The translations under genes and the position numbers were made by a program. A stretch of 64,000 nt of DNA, taken from the NCBI RefSeq assembly GCF_032362555.1, contig NC_083510.1, positions 5,421,501-5,485,500 of the forward strand, read 5' to 3'. Origin of the DNA: Amyelois transitella. Taxonomy: Eukaryota > Arthropoda > Insecta > Lepidoptera > Pyralidae. The notes under the pieces were generated by a model that saw nothing but the letters and a program-made list of their open reading frames with translations, made no database searches and was not told the DNA's origin. Positions 38,501 to 50,172 of the stretch are shown one piece after another; the stretch's first letter is position 1; each line of letters begins with the position of its first letter.

Positions 38501-40084
38501 AAGGACTACAAAGAGCTTTTAGTCAGAATATATAGATATAGTACCTAATAACATGTAGGCAATCAAGAGCCGCGATCTCCTCCCGTGATTTAGCTCATAA
38601 AAGAGACATAATAAAATATATTGGTAGTCATGGGTTGAGGTTGTAACTAACCCATGGCTCCAATGGTCGGCGCATAGGTCAACTTACATTAACATAACCG
38701 GCACTATAAGTAGGTACTTATTCACATTATTTATTTCGTGTAAATGATAGGATTTGTGATAGACTTAGATAATGTGCCATAGCAATATTATGACACATCT
38801 TATTCCTCCTGGCGTTAGTCTGGATGACGTCCTCAACTCCTCACGGACGACTAAAGAACCGATCCCGAGATGCACCTTTAGAGCATGATCCTGGATTGTG
38901 TAAATCAACTTGTTAACACAAAGCGTAGTTTAAACACATAGGTATGTAAATGTAAATAAAATATGCCGTAAGTCCTTGATAAATAGACAGCTTCCTTCAA
39001 TTAAACTACATCCAACGCCTGGTGGAAACTACTTTCAAGTAATCTAAGTATCGTACAAGCAGTTAAGTAATACTAAGTAACACTTGATGAATCCGTTTAA
39101 ATTTATGTAACAAGTACAAGACTATCTTTGTTTTCAGACATTACCTGTAATAAACGATTTCAGTCTTCCACAGCTAAAAACGTAGGTAGGTACATTTAGG
39201 CATCGTGACTCATAATCGAAATTATAAATAGATTTCAGCCAATGACCCTCTCTATCCATGATTTAAAGTGAATGCGTGAAATTTATTCTTAAGTTGATGC
39301 AGAGGCAGTCAAATCCGTTTAAATTGTTTTATGATTTTTATTTAATTGAAATAAAATAATATTAGCAATTGGCAAATCTAATTCGTGATAGTTATTATAT
39401 TCCGTTCTGATCAATATTTTTTAATTAAAATACTTAACTGTTAACATGGCCTGACTCAATGAATGTAAGTTAGAAGTTTGTAGTTGTGTGCAAATAAAAT
39501 GAAAGTGGCCTCGGCGACGCCACTTGAGAAATGTCTGGAGAATGCTCTCTCATTAATATCCAATTACACCATGTATGACAGTGCATGACTAATTATTCCC
39601 CACACGTATGTAGGTGTGGACCATGCGGACCAATATGTTGTCACAATCTGATTAGACGCAATTGCTTTTTTGTAACAAGATGTGGAAACAGGGATAACAA
39701 TGAATGAAATAATATAAGGCTTCATGAATATTACTTGATGTAACCGCTGGACACCGTCGAAAACACAAATCATAAGTTCGTATCCCCTAGAATTTATTAT
39801 CTAGTATCGGTCGGTATTTATATCTCTACTTTTTACGTAGATAAGCAAGGCTTCCAAGTATTGATTGATCTCTCATCTTTGAATGATTTTTATTGCACCT
39901 TTGGGGTGCACCATTTACTCTATGGATACTTAAGTTCTTACTTTATACTTTGTCCATGTATTAAAGCCTATTTTATATTTTGCTATCGAAAAAGGTATAC
40001 CTTAACTGCTCCAAGTTTTTACTAGGTCTCTAGCTACAAAAAAACATCAAACTAAGAATAAATACATATATTTCATAGCTTCGG
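35549..40084. other. gene-free stretch with a GC-rich patch at 36.0 kb
   Basis: A GC-rich patch at about 36001-36120 (GCGCGTGCGCGGTTCGTG, GTCTGCGCCGCCGC) lies next to an unassigned 69-codon minus frame (35752-35961), a divergent layout like a promoter, but neither is identified. An imperfect hairpin lies at about 37421-37469. The rest, to the 3' end of EIF2B3, shows no gene or named repeat. Confidence 0.4.
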
Positions 40085-43000
40085 CTATCCAAGAGTAATC
40101 ATATTATCTGTAGTTTCGGCGTGTAGCTGATGGTTGCTGGTGGTGGAAGCCGGCACCAGGTGGTGTGGCCCGACCAGACAATACTGCAAGGAACACCCCG
40201 TGTCTACTGTGGCGCCTGTGTATATCACGCAGTCCTGAAGGACACACCTGCAATAAAATTTGTAAATTAAAAAAGACCATAAACAATTAACTTAATGAAT
40301 TTGTACGAAACAGCAAGATTCTGTGGTAAAACAACAAATTATTTTACAAGAATAGGATGTGTTTTTGCATTTAAATACCTTATATGTATGCATAGAAGAC
40401 AAAAAGTAATTAAGAAAATGCTTTATTGTTCAATAAAGAGAACATTAAAAATATTAAACAGTACACTACAAAAGTACTTTTATATGAAAAATTTATTCTT
40501 GCTATAGAAACAGATTTATGTTCAATATAGCACAAAAGATATTGCTTAATGTCTTCAACTGCTGATAAAGCTGTCTACTAGATATTACGTGAGAAGTCTT
40601 ATGATTTCACTTAATAAAAATACATTCTAAAATATTCTTACCCTTCTCTGATTGTGACATTGTTCATCAATATGCAATTTGTCAGTCTAACTTTGTTTTC
40701 CACAGTGCAGTTTGCTCCAATAAATGTACTCTTAATGGATGTCTTTTCACTGACAACACTCTTTTCTCCAACTGTGCAGCATTCATCTATTTGTTTAGTT
40801 TTCACTTCACTGTTTGCGTGAAATCTTTCTTCAAGTGGAGATCCTGTGAGGTCGTCCCATTTTGATAATATCTGTGTAAAAACAATAAATGTTGCCGATG
40901 ATTAATGCTTACCATTTAAAATTTAGTTTCTTTAGTGGAAATTAACAAATATTGATTCTACTTAAGAGTGAAAACAGGTACCTAACATAAAAGAAAAATA
41001 CTCACCATACTGTTACAAAGGTAAAACGCTGACAGAGTATTTATCCTCATGCCAAATGTATTTTTTGGAGCAACAAGAGCATAGCACCTTATGGCATCAT
41101 CATAGTACACACTCTTTGAACCCAATTTGTGATCATTGTACGCTGACATTTCTCGAATTTTAGCTTCAAATCCAGTTTCTTTAGCATAATCTAGAATATC
41201 TTTTGATAGATCTATATTCTTTTCTGACATAACCTTTTTTTCAGTTGTGCTCTTAGCCTTTGAAAGCTGTTTTTTAATTATATGCGGTATGAGTTCTCCT
41301 TTTACAGATGTGAACTTGTTACTTTCAACTAAATAATTTATAACCCATTTCTTTACTACATAAACATGGGCATCAAGCAATCTGCTGTACAAGATGGTAT
41401 CATTAAATTTTTTAATAATGATTCTGGGAAGAGTGACATTTTCTTCAAAATCACTAGCACTAGCTAAGAATACCAACCTTTCTGTTTCTTTGTCTATACA
41501 AACAAGATCCCGATCAGGTTTGTTTTTGTTTTTTGGTCCAGGGAGTTCAATCCATGGCTCCAAACCATTATTAAAGAAAAGTGTAGTAAGGGCTGAGTCA
41601 TGTTTACGATGTAAGTTTAGTAAATCATTAAGATTGATATTGGTTATCAAGTCACCAGACACAACTAATAGATCTGCAGTCACTCTGTTACTAATGTGTC
41701 TTAGAGAATCAGCTGTTCCCCAATCTTCATCTGATGGGATTGCAATCAGATCATATTTAATTTTTAACGGGCATCTTTCAAGAGCATTTATAATATTTGA
41801 TTGATCTTCACTCAATATAACAACCATTGTTTCTGTAAAACAATAAAAGGTGAATAGATACACCGTGAGGTTCCCCGCACCAATAAAAAACTCCATTTAC
41901 AGAGTGTACATGGAGTTTATTAATGGTTCTTTTTACCATGGATGTCGTTGTCGTAAAAGGCAACTAAGGGATAGGCTTATTATCTTGGGATTCTTCTTTT
42001 AGGCAATGGGCTAGCAACCTGTCACTATTTGAATCTCATTTCTATCATCAAGCCAAAAAGCTGAATGTGGCCTATCAGTCTGTTAAAAACTGCCAACAGT
42101 AGCCAACAGTGGCATTATCTACCCTGCAAGGGATATAGACATGCCTATATGTATGTAAATTGAAATTAAAGCCGATTTTTGTTTAAAATAGGTGCTCATT
42201 ATTTAAATTTTTACCCAAGTTTTGTTAATAACATTTTATTTATTAATTTTAAGTTTTTAAAACCGACACTAATTAAGACTGTCTACAAAAGAAAAAGAAA
42301 TAAAAAAAGCACATTCACATCCAGCATTCAACACCACTGACTGTATTTTCATATTTTATGCCTAAAAATTCTTATTTATTATTCAATAATGTCACAAAGA
42401 TTTAGGCTTGAAAGTTATGCTCATAAAAGTTTTAGATCTTTTTTGTATTATATATGCAGATTTCTGTTTCACTAAAATTTATCCAAGTAATTTAATCATA
42501 TCACTAAACTTGATCTATTTTACAATTATATCCCTATACATACATACATACATACATATGATCACGTCTATATCCCTAGCGGGGTAGACAGAGCCACCAG
42601 TCTTGAAAAGACTGATAGGCCACGTTCAGCTGTTTGGCTTAGTGATAGAATTGAGATTCAAATAGTGACAGGTTGCTAGCCCATCGCCTAAAAGAGGAAT
42701 CCCAAGTTTATAAGCCTATCCCTTAGTCGCCTTTTACGACATCCGTGTGAAAGAGATGGAGTGGTCCTATTCTTTTTTGTAATGGTGCCGGGAACCACAC
42801 GGCACCCTATTGAGATAGTAATGAATTGCCTTCTTATAACTATGTTATGGTGTATAATTGAATCCCGAGGGACATACCTATCCAAAAACATTTTTATTCA
42901 GATTTGTATGTTCATAAGATCTTACTACGACATTGTCATCACTGTAATGAAAATGAAACTAATCATTTAGTGGTAAGTATTTAAATTACAGTAAATAAGT

Positions 43001-43162
43001 ACCTTGAAATCCCAATCTTTCCAACATGTTTAACGAGTACCAGAGGACTGGATATGGCCCCACGGGCAAGAGACATTTGGAAACTGTTCCACCAACATCG
43101 GGGAGACGAGATCCACGGCCAGCAGCCAATACTACGGACTGAAATTCGAGTATTTTGTGCAT
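40085..43162 (-). CDS. EIF2B3: translation initiation factor eIF2B subunit gamma
   Basis: Four exons in transcript order: 43162-43003, 41832-41006, 40871-40642, 40247-40085. They sum to 1380 nt, giving 459 aa and TAG, the usual length. The N-terminus (SVVLAAGRGSRLPDVGG, then SKCLLPVGPYPVLWYSLNML) is the nucleotidyltransferase-like fold. VVSGDLITNINLNDLL and the later PRIIIKKF and DAHVYVVKKWV regions continue it. The C-terminus (KSTFIGANCTVENKVRLTNC, GCVLQDCVIYTGATVD) is a left-handed beta-helix of hexapeptide repeats. In the family, gamma pairs with epsilon in the decameric GTP-exchange factor for eIF2 in the cytosol; epsilon, not gamma, carries the catalytic tail. The ATG at 43162 is the first in frame. 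Further upstream the frame continues only to a TTG past a CTGCAG acceptor-like site, so a 5' UTR intron is possible. Intron 1 has gathered two SINE-like copies. It is head-to-head with PET117. Confidence 0.95.
41936..42157 (+). repeat. SINE-like repeat in EIF2B3 intron 1
   Basis: Begins at CCATGGATGTCG, keeps GGCAACTAAGGGATAGGC and GGGCTAGCAACCTGTCACT, and ends CAAGGGATATAGACATGCC plus a TATG tail. A short internal duplication (GCCAACAGTAGCCAACAGT) is private to this copy. Confidence 0.8.
42535..42805 (-). repeat. SINE-like repeat, near full-length, in EIF2B3 intron 1
   Basis: Minus-strand copy from GTGCCGTGTGGTTCCCGGCA to a long tail of TATG units (plus-strand CATACATACATACATACATA). The intact length and long tail mark it as one of the youngest copies in the window. 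It is co-directional with the host gene, in opposite orientation to the neighbouring copy at 41936-42157. Confidence 0.88.
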
Positions 43163-43703
43163 TTTGTCGAAACGATTTTCTTGAGTAATCTGCAGAAAGA
43201 GGTTATGGTTAAAGTTTGATCTTCTACTCAATTTCGAAACGAATAAAAGGTATATAACATAGCTGAAATTAATATTTACATGTAAAAGCAGTTAATTGAT
43301 TAAGATATTTTTTTGCAATGACAAATAGGATACTAAAATTACTAAAATCAACATCGACTTTACATCACATCAACAAGACCCCCAGATAATGTATAACAGG
43401 ACGAAGCAATCCATGTAACTATCAATGTCTGAGTCTCACAACTGTCAATGTGAAGTCAATCAATGTCAAGCGTTGAAATAAAAGTGATTGGTTAATGTCC
43501 AGTCAATGACAATAGAATTGATAAAAATAACCTCCAAATTGTGAAAAATACGATTATTTTGTTGCTCTTTTCGTAAAATGAATTAATGATTATATATTGA
43601 ACAAAGATTTAAAAAAGAACGTTCAAAGGGTTATTTACTAATATAGAATTATAAGTGCTTTATTAATAAAGTCTTCAAATTATGAAGGAATAAAATTTTA
43701 AGA
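43163..43703. promoter_or_regulatory. shared 541-bp head-to-head spacer of EIF2B3 and PET117
   Basis: The two start codons face away from each other across this spacer, so it should contain both promoters. At 43421-43510 there is a cluster of TCAATGTC/TGTCAATG words in both orientations plus a CCAAT-type ATTGG (GTGATTGGTTAATG). No TATA box is evident, as usual for housekeeping genes. Transcription start sites are not determinable by eye. Confidence 0.5.
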
Positions 43704-44101
43704 ATGTCGTCTCGTTCATCTAAAGTGGTCTTAGGTTTATCATGTGCAGTAACATTAGGAATAGTGGCATATGTGCATGTTAAACAACAAACAGATAGGC
43801 AAGTTAATTTTGTCATACCACATAATAAGTGTGTAAACTTTTGGGTAAAAAGCTCCTTCGGGAGGAATTGAAGGTGTATGGAAATTATTCGCGAAGACAA
43901 AACAGCTCTTCCTTGGTCCCCGTACAAAAAAAGCCCTACCACCATTTTACATAATAAAAATCTTTTTACAGGGAAAAAATGCATGAAGGTGTTCTTAAAG
44001 ATATAGAAAGACAACAAAGAAGGAAAATTGAAAACTTATACATGTTAGAAAAGCAAAATGAATTGACTAAACAACTAAAGAAAGAACTTGGAAATTCTTA
44101 A
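43704..44101 (+). CDS. PET117: cytochrome c oxidase assembly factor PET117
   Basis: Two exons, 43704-43798 and 43972-44101, sum to 225 nt, giving 74 aa and TAA. The N-terminal 8-24 segment is hydrophobic (VVLGLSCAVTLGIVAYVHV) and should be the membrane or matrix anchor. The rest is a charged helix (EKMHEGVLKDIERQQRRKI) matching the short PET117 family, which helps haem A synthesis and assembly of respiratory complex IV at the inner mitochondrial membrane. The intron starts GCAAGT after AG, a GC-AG intron; the nearby GT (after CAA) would give a stop seven bases into exon 2, whereas GC splicing yields TDREKMHEGV as expected for the family. Head-to-head with EIF2B3, tail-to-tail with mRpL20 (85 bases between stops). 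Confidence 0.88.
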
Positions 44102-44186
44102 ATGAAAATAGCATAATGTACTAGACAAGCATATTTATTTAATTACTAACTATGTTAGAAATACAACTATAAAATTAATATTAATT

Positions 44187-44666
44187 TTATTTTTTCCCTT
44201 GTTTTAACCACTCATCCAACATCACATCTCTGAGATTGAGATCAACACCTGTAGGCAGTTTCTTATCTGTACCATCTATGAAGCCATCCAATTCTATTTT
44301 TCTTTTGGCTACAGCAGCTAGACATTCAAATGTATGTGGTTCCCATGATGCTAAATCTGATAGAGACTTTCTATCTAACATAATATTAGCACGATCCAAG
44401 CCTTCCTTTAAGGTATACAATGTTATATTATGCTGATCACAAGCAGCACTGATTCTGGTGTCCCACAGCTCTTTCATATCTTCTTTCTTTAGATGCCTGC
44501 CATAAGAGGCATAAACTAAAGCCCGATGGACATTGCGAACTGCTACAGAATATAAGTTTCTCCGGCGACCAATATAATGTGCAGCTAGTTTAAAAATTCT
44601 TCTTTTCCTCCAAAACTCATCAGGTCCTCGACAGCGTATCAAGTTAGATACGGACAAGAAAACCAT
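44187..44666 (-). CDS. mRpL20: mitochondrial large ribosomal subunit protein bL20m
   Basis: A single uninterrupted 159-codon frame. FWRKRRIFKLAAHYIGRRRN followed by LYSVAVRNVHRALVYASYGR is the signature of bacterial-type L20, which binds 23S-like rRNA early in large-subunit assembly; animal mitochondrial copies carry a C-terminal extension as here (LDGFIDGTDKKLPTGVDLNL). The N-terminus (MVFLSVSNLIRCRGP) is a plausible short mitochondrial import signal. The stop codon sits inside AAAAAATAAAATT, so AATAAA overlaps the stop and the 3' UTR may be extremely short. It converges with PET117. An upstream TGTCAATGTCA lies at 44871-44881. Confidence 0.95.
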   Translation of the reverse strand: MVFLSVSNLIRCRGPDEFWRKRRIFKLAAHYIGRRRNLYSVAVRNVHRALVYASYGRHLKKEDMKELWDTRISAACDQHNITLYTLKEGLDRANIMLDRKSLSDLASWEPHTFECLAAVAKRKIELDGFIDGTDKKLPTGVDLNLRDVMLDEWLKQGKK

Positions 44667-45177
44667 TCTAACCTAGAAAATAAATACATATGATTTATAA
44701 TGATACGCAAACGTAACTCGATATTCAACATACTAAAAACGAAAGGCAGCATTAATCTTATACCTCGTATAAACGTAATAATTACGTATAAGTTATTTAA
44801 ACTTAAATTTTACGAGTTTAATTATTGATTAGCAAAATTTCAGACAACCCAGGCAAAAGTTGAATTGAACTGTCAATGTCATCACAGAACAGAATGTCAC
44901 TGTCATAATTGTTTTCCTACGTTGGCTGACGAAGATCTTACTTTCTAAAATCCAACACCTAACGATATTTTAGAAGCATTTTGTTTTTAAGAAGCATTTT
45001 GTTACATATTAGATGCCCAAACGTAGCATGTAAATGCAGTAATATTGATTACATGGATGGCGAAAACAAGGATTGTAATATTAAAAATGTCGGAAGACTA
45101 AGCGATGAAGCGGCACTTAATACCGGTGGTCGTGGTATTGTGCCCTCTGACCATCTCAATACTAAAAACAGAACCCC

Positions 45178-45331
45178 AACTTTATAAGTCACTCTCTTGA
45201 TAAACTTTCACAATCTACGTGAGACGGGAAGCACCATGTTCTTATGTTTTTTCTTCATATCCAGACCAGCGTGGAAGTTAGCAGAAGATGAATGAGCTCA
45301 TTCACTTAGTCACCTTTTACGACATACATAA
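45178..45331 (-). repeat. SINE-like repeat, alternative-head subfamily
   Basis: The plus strand reads ACTTTATAAGTCACTCTC, then TTCACAATCTACGTGAGACG and CATATCCAGACCAGCG, the same alternative head as at 34783-35042. Confidence 0.5.
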
Positions 45332-45467
45332 CATGTTATTTCCTAGTACATCAGGCACATTCATCTAGTGCACGCTTTCATGCTTGTCTGGAAACCAAAA
45401 AAAAAACATATCTACTGTGTACCTGTTTCATATAGGAATTTACGTAATAAAAACCAGTCACGGTAGA

Positions 45468-45515
45468 GATTATTAACTGGGGATTCTCCTTTCAGGTTAT
45501 GGACTAGCAACCTAC
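45468..45515 (+). repeat. short SINE-like fragment
   Basis: ACTGGGGATTCTCCTTTCAG followed by GGACTAGCAACCT corresponds to the middle of the family in the sense direction. Confidence 0.5.
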
Positions 45516-45720
45516 TTAGGTACTTACCTACCTATGTCACTATAACTAACTCTCCCGTTGCATTATACTATCTATAAATAGATAGGTACTACAAGTTTTA
45601 AACGCGCACGTAACGTTACTTTCTCGGACTTTTCGAATCCTGTTACCATGATCTGTGGTCAAACCAGCGTACTACTCCGTTTGCACGACAGAATTTTCTT
45701 CTACCGCTAAGTTGTTAGTG

Positions 45721-45910
45721 TAGGCCACGTTCAGCTGTTTGGCTTAATGATAGAATTGAGATTCAAATAGTGACGGGTTGCTAGCCCATCGCCTAAACGA
45801 AGAATCCCAAGTTTATAAGCCTATCCCTTAGTCGCCTTTTACGACATCCATGGGAACGAGATGAAGTGGTCCTATTCTTTTTTTTATTGGTGCCGGGAAC
45901 CACACGGCAC
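45721..45910 (-). repeat. SINE-like repeat, tail-truncated copy
   Basis: Minus-strand copy with the intact head GTGCCGTGTGGTTCCCGGCA and body through GGCCTA, but lacking the hairpin and tail. Very close to the reference copies where present. Confidence 0.82.
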
Positions 45911-46092
45911 TATGATGGTACACTATGATAAATAGGTACACTATGATGACTAAGTACCTACGATGCGTGCGATGAAATTATATCTAGTGATTTGCGCCTG
46001 AACATCTACTGGAATTAGGCACAGATGAAATTGAAACTGAAAGGGACGTGGCCTTTGTTGGTCTCTTACATACCTATTTATGTTATTCCAGT

Positions 46093-48715
46093 TCATTTTT
46101 TTATATTCGGATAAGGATCTTCGTCGCTATCATCTGGATTAATTTGAGAGGAACGACTTGACGCGTCAAAATTATCTTTTGCGATCATTATTTGTCTAAC
46201 ATCCACTGCACTTCTACGTCGTACGTATGGATCATTGCAAGGTCTATCTTGTTTCATTATATATTTTAAGAGTAAAATCTGAAAAAATATCACAAACACG
46301 AATTTGTCAACATGTAATTAAAATTATTCTAAGAGTAGTAGTAGGTAGGCTATCCTACTTATACGTAAGTAGGTAAAGTAGGCGACAAAACACAATGTTT
46401 CGTAGGAAAATTTTCTTACCTCATCTATTATAACAATGAGGAATAAAGTTAGGTGTGTTATTAATGTAATCATGATGACTTTATGCAGGTTGGCACCGCA
46501 TCCTTGCGTATTAATAGAGTGCGTTCCCAGCTCCATCAAATAGTTCGATATGCAGGAACCGCTTTTACAACAGCTGTCAATGATAGAAACATACTTCTGT
46601 TAATCTCCACTAATAATATAATAAATGCGTAAGTAACTCTTGTCTGTTCAGACATATTGTTTTTGCACTGTTTATGCATACCGATTTTAATGAAATTTGT
46701 TACAGAGATAAAGTTGACTCTGAGAAAGAACTGTATTATATTGCCAAAAAAGGGGGAAAAGGGTTTAAGGAGGAGAGGTAAGATCGTCCGTGAACTTTTA
46801 CGGCGAATGAATTCGCGGACAACAGCCCCATCATCAGGATGGATTTCTAAGTCCAACTTCATTGATGATGCTTTAGAGCCTGGAACCCACTTACTTATAA
46901 GGATACTTTTGGTCGGTTTACCTACGCACCACACCGCACATTGCATGGTTTCATGCTATCAAGCCTACCAACTAAGCGATCTACCAGAACCATCTGGTAG
47001 ACAGATAAACAAAAATGATGATAAATTGGTTGAGATTATAGGACACTGAACTTCAGGCAAATTAATCGGGGTCACGAAAGTTACCCGACAGACGCTCTAT
47101 TGTAGGTAATTGATAATCTGACTTTCCCACTTTTGGATTCGCCCCAGAAATAATCTAGAATAATAATATTCAATAATAACACCAGCATGAAGATAAAAAG
47201 TACTCGAACTTACGCTGGAATCAATGTCAATGATAAAATTAGATACCTCAACGGAACACTATCTGATGTCAACGACGATATTTCTTCAGACTTTTTACGT
47301 CTATTTAAACTTGGATCCCATTCATAGTCTCTTATTTTATCATACCAATCATAAGAAAACCAATCTCTAAAAGATTCCAACTGGAAAAGTAACAAGTTCT
47401 ATCAATACACTAAATCAACATCAGTCGTTGTAAAACATTAGAAAATCCCGGTATTAATGAGATATTTCTTTTAATCCCGAGTCGCTTTTTCTTAAAAAGA
47501 TTAATCCTTCTCAAATATATTTTATGAAGTGATAGGAACATGATTAAATTGCCATCTATATCTGTTTCTATTTAGGCAAACAAGACTATAAGTACTAAGC
47601 TAGTGGCATAGGATGATTAAATTGTCTGTTACACTTTTAGGGCTAAAGGGCAGGATAGGTATAGTTATTTGTTTTTTTAATTCGGAATGAAAATACTTAT
47701 AGGTAAATATAGTTAAAGACCCGAAGTCGACTATAATCTACTTCTTCCGCAGTCCAATTCTCAGGTAAAAGATTAATAGATATAATTTGATCATGATATC
47801 GCTCACCCCGCAACATTTCAATGACCATTGTATATTATCCATGAACCGTTTATATTTCGGGCATGACCTGTAATACTTCATGCTTTCTTCTATGAATGAG
47901 TCAGTGTTTTGACGGCACCAAGAAATCTTTCTGGCGCATAACAGGGAAGCTGCGACATTTATAAGTATTATCCATAGGGCACATAACCACAATGGACAGC
48001 AAATTACGTCGGAGTCTCGACTGGAATAAAGAAAGCTTCTTATCTATATTTTTAGGATCAGATTAAATGAGCACTATAACCAGACCAGCTTATTCTTAAG
48101 TTACGACAATAACTCTACTGCCCACATACTTGTGCTCTTGTGCTTACATATTGACTATCTACAACATAAGTACTACAAGGTTTCAGAGTTCCGGTACCAG
48201 CTGCCTACAAGTCCGGCTCAGCCTCCTGCTAGCTGCTTGCCAGTTCCCTCCAGACGCCTAATCTACATCCAACCGGCAAGCAGTCGAATTGCCTTTATTG
48301 AAAATTCTGGCCTAAGGGGGGTGACGACCCGTTCCCTAAACGTTACAACATTATACAAAGTTAGCAGCTTAAGTAAGAAAGTTTCTGATTCATTAGTCAA
48401 AATACCTTATCCTCTTTCCATTTGCTATGTAGAACAGCATTTGTATGTTCATTGGTATCATTATTATTCCCGACAATAACACGAAAGAGTTCACCACATC
48501 CAGTCCTGTTAATTCCATCATGTCACCCATTGCTTTAAAATAAATTCGTAAGTAGGTATTAGCAAATATTTAATAATCAATATTTTACTGATACTAAATA
48601 AAAGGATCAATTCATACATACAACAAAATAAAATTATTGACCAAGTAATAGAGAAAATTGATGTAAACCACAAAAAACAAGAGGACCACACAATAAATGG
48701 GTGATTATTCATCAT
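46093..48715 (-). CDS. peripherin/RDS-like tetraspanin
   Basis: Six exons in transcript order: 48715-48622, 48532-48406, 48020-47807, 47380-47247, 46573-46420, 46278-46093. They sum to 909 nt, giving 302 aa and TGA, all with GT-AG borders. Four hydrophobic segments appear in tetraspanin order: about 9-32, 46-68, 83-104, and a last one just before the final exon border (VIMITLITHLTLFLIVII). The large loop holds Cys127, CCG (143-145), CC (191-192), Cys197 and a QGCG cysteine. That is seven cysteines in the spacing of peripherin-2/ROM1, with RDWF after the CCG as in that group. Peripherins shape membrane rims and oligomerise; a role here (for example photoreceptor membranes) is inference. The cytoplasmic tail is acidic (PDDSDEDPYPNI). 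The second Met (48712) is an equally possible start. One intron carries a tRNA-type SINE-like copy. Confidence 0.85.
46603..47000 (-). repeat. tRNA-derived SINE-like copy in a tetraspanin intron
   Basis: The minus strand starts with a tRNA-like A-box segment (GATCGCTTAGTTGGTAGGCT) and ends with GACAAGAGTTACTTACGCAT, then TTATTATATTATTAG, an end known from moth SINEs. Apparent open frames on both strands in this interval belong to the repeat, not to the gene. Confidence 0.55.
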
Positions 48716-50172
48716 AAATATTATTTTACAAATTTATAAATTCAATAAATCAAACACTGACATCAAAAGACAAATCTTATGTCAATCTCTGAAAAAAACT
48801 AGTCAAGAACTGGCTTAAAGACATTATGTAATATTTTTCAATTCGAACCAGTAGTTCCTGAGATTAGCGCGTTCAAACAAACAAACAAACTCTTCAGCTT
48901 TATATCTAATATAAACGTTCACTGTCAGTTACTATTTTATTTTCTATATATGTAGAGTGATTCACAGTTTAAAAAAAATACGTATAAATAAAGCGTTAGT
49001 TTATTATTAAATCATTGCAATATTAAATGTAGCAGTTTACTTAAACATTTTCAGTCACATTTTCATATAAGTACTTACTTAAATGTAATAATAATATGAA
49101 AATAACAAATCATTAGTAAAAAATAATAACCTACTTAAATATTGTTTATCGTTATCATACTGAAAATCGGTTACACTGAATCAAAGAATTCATTACTTTT
49201 TATTACCTTTTTCTTTTATTACATGTTCATTTGATCAGAAAATTAAAGAGAAATATAACATATTTTTAGATTCATTGATATTAAATGCTATTGACCCTGT
49301 TTTTTATTTTCCTATTATATAAGCGATTCTATAAGAATAACATTAAGTAGGTAAGTGTTATTCATAATTGTGCCTATCGACTGTATAAATTGAACACATT
49401 CACATAAAACCAAGCAAGTACTTTAACTATACCGCCCGGGTGTACAATGCTTCATTTATTTTATTTTTTTGTTTTATAACTATGCACATTGTGAAATAAT
49501 AATTCATGTACATAAGTTAAAAAAAAATAAAATAATAATTGTTCGACCTTCTAACATCATCATGACAAGTATTTTTATTTCATGATACATTTAACACTTT
49601 ACATTTTAACTTTCTCATTACTTGTAGTTAATTATATTTGTTATAGTTTTATTATATTATACTATACATATACATATATATTTTATGTAACAACACCCAG
49701 TCGAAATCGATTAGGTATAGGTACAAACAGGACCGCAGGAAAGAGACTAGCGAATCAAATATACAAACATTTTAAGACAGATTATTTGCTGGCAACTATC
49801 TAGGACTTGATAAACAAGAGTACATAGTTATCTTCACTTTCTTCAAGGCCTTTAGTATTTATATAAGAGTTAAGAATGACAATATCAGCATTTTGGTACA
49901 GACATTATATAGCTACACACAAAATTATCACCAGATCTCAAGTCCTACATATGTTTATTCACATGGTCCTACATGACAAAAAAACTGCTTCGAAAATTAT
50001 ATAAATATAAAATATGTAAGTATAAAAAATAAATAACAATTTATAGTATTGATCTGAATGGGTTTGGCTTCACCCAAGACCTTGAAACATACGTCAGAAA
50101 AGTTGCGCAACCACTTTTGATAAAAAATAACATTAGCGTTTGAGTAAGATACAAATGTTGTAACAGTTAAAC
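48716..50172. other. AT-rich spacer with one old repeat
   Basis: At about 48770-48920 there is repeat-like sequence with core ACCAGTAGTTCCTGAGATTA and ACAAACAAACTCTTCAGC, wording shared by many moth transposon copies. The remainder is very AT-rich and has no supported gene. The tetraspanin promoter should lie at its left end. Confidence 0.45.

Larger units (their letters stand above)
44667..46092. other. spacer upstream of mRpL20, mostly repeats
   Basis: The first 300 bases should hold the mRpL20 promoter, with TGTCAATGTCATC at 44871 and ATGTCACTGTCAT at 44894. The rest consists of SINE-like pieces (listed separately) and AT-rich DNA. The 68-codon plus frame at 44981-45187 has no motif. Confidence 0.45.

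Noticed and set aside
41394-41804. 136-codon plus-strand open frame
   Set aside because: It is the antisense shadow of EIF2B3 exon 2, which has clear family motifs on the minus strand.
43801-43802. GT donor (CAA|GTTAAT) for the PET117 intron
   Set aside because: It puts exon 2 in a frame that stops almost at once, while the GC donor three bases earlier gives the family sequence.
46536-47049. Open frames of 136 (minus) and 130 (plus) codons within the tetraspanin gene
   Set aside because: They fall in an intron occupied by a SINE-like copy and contain no domain; the tetraspanin frame closes perfectly without them.
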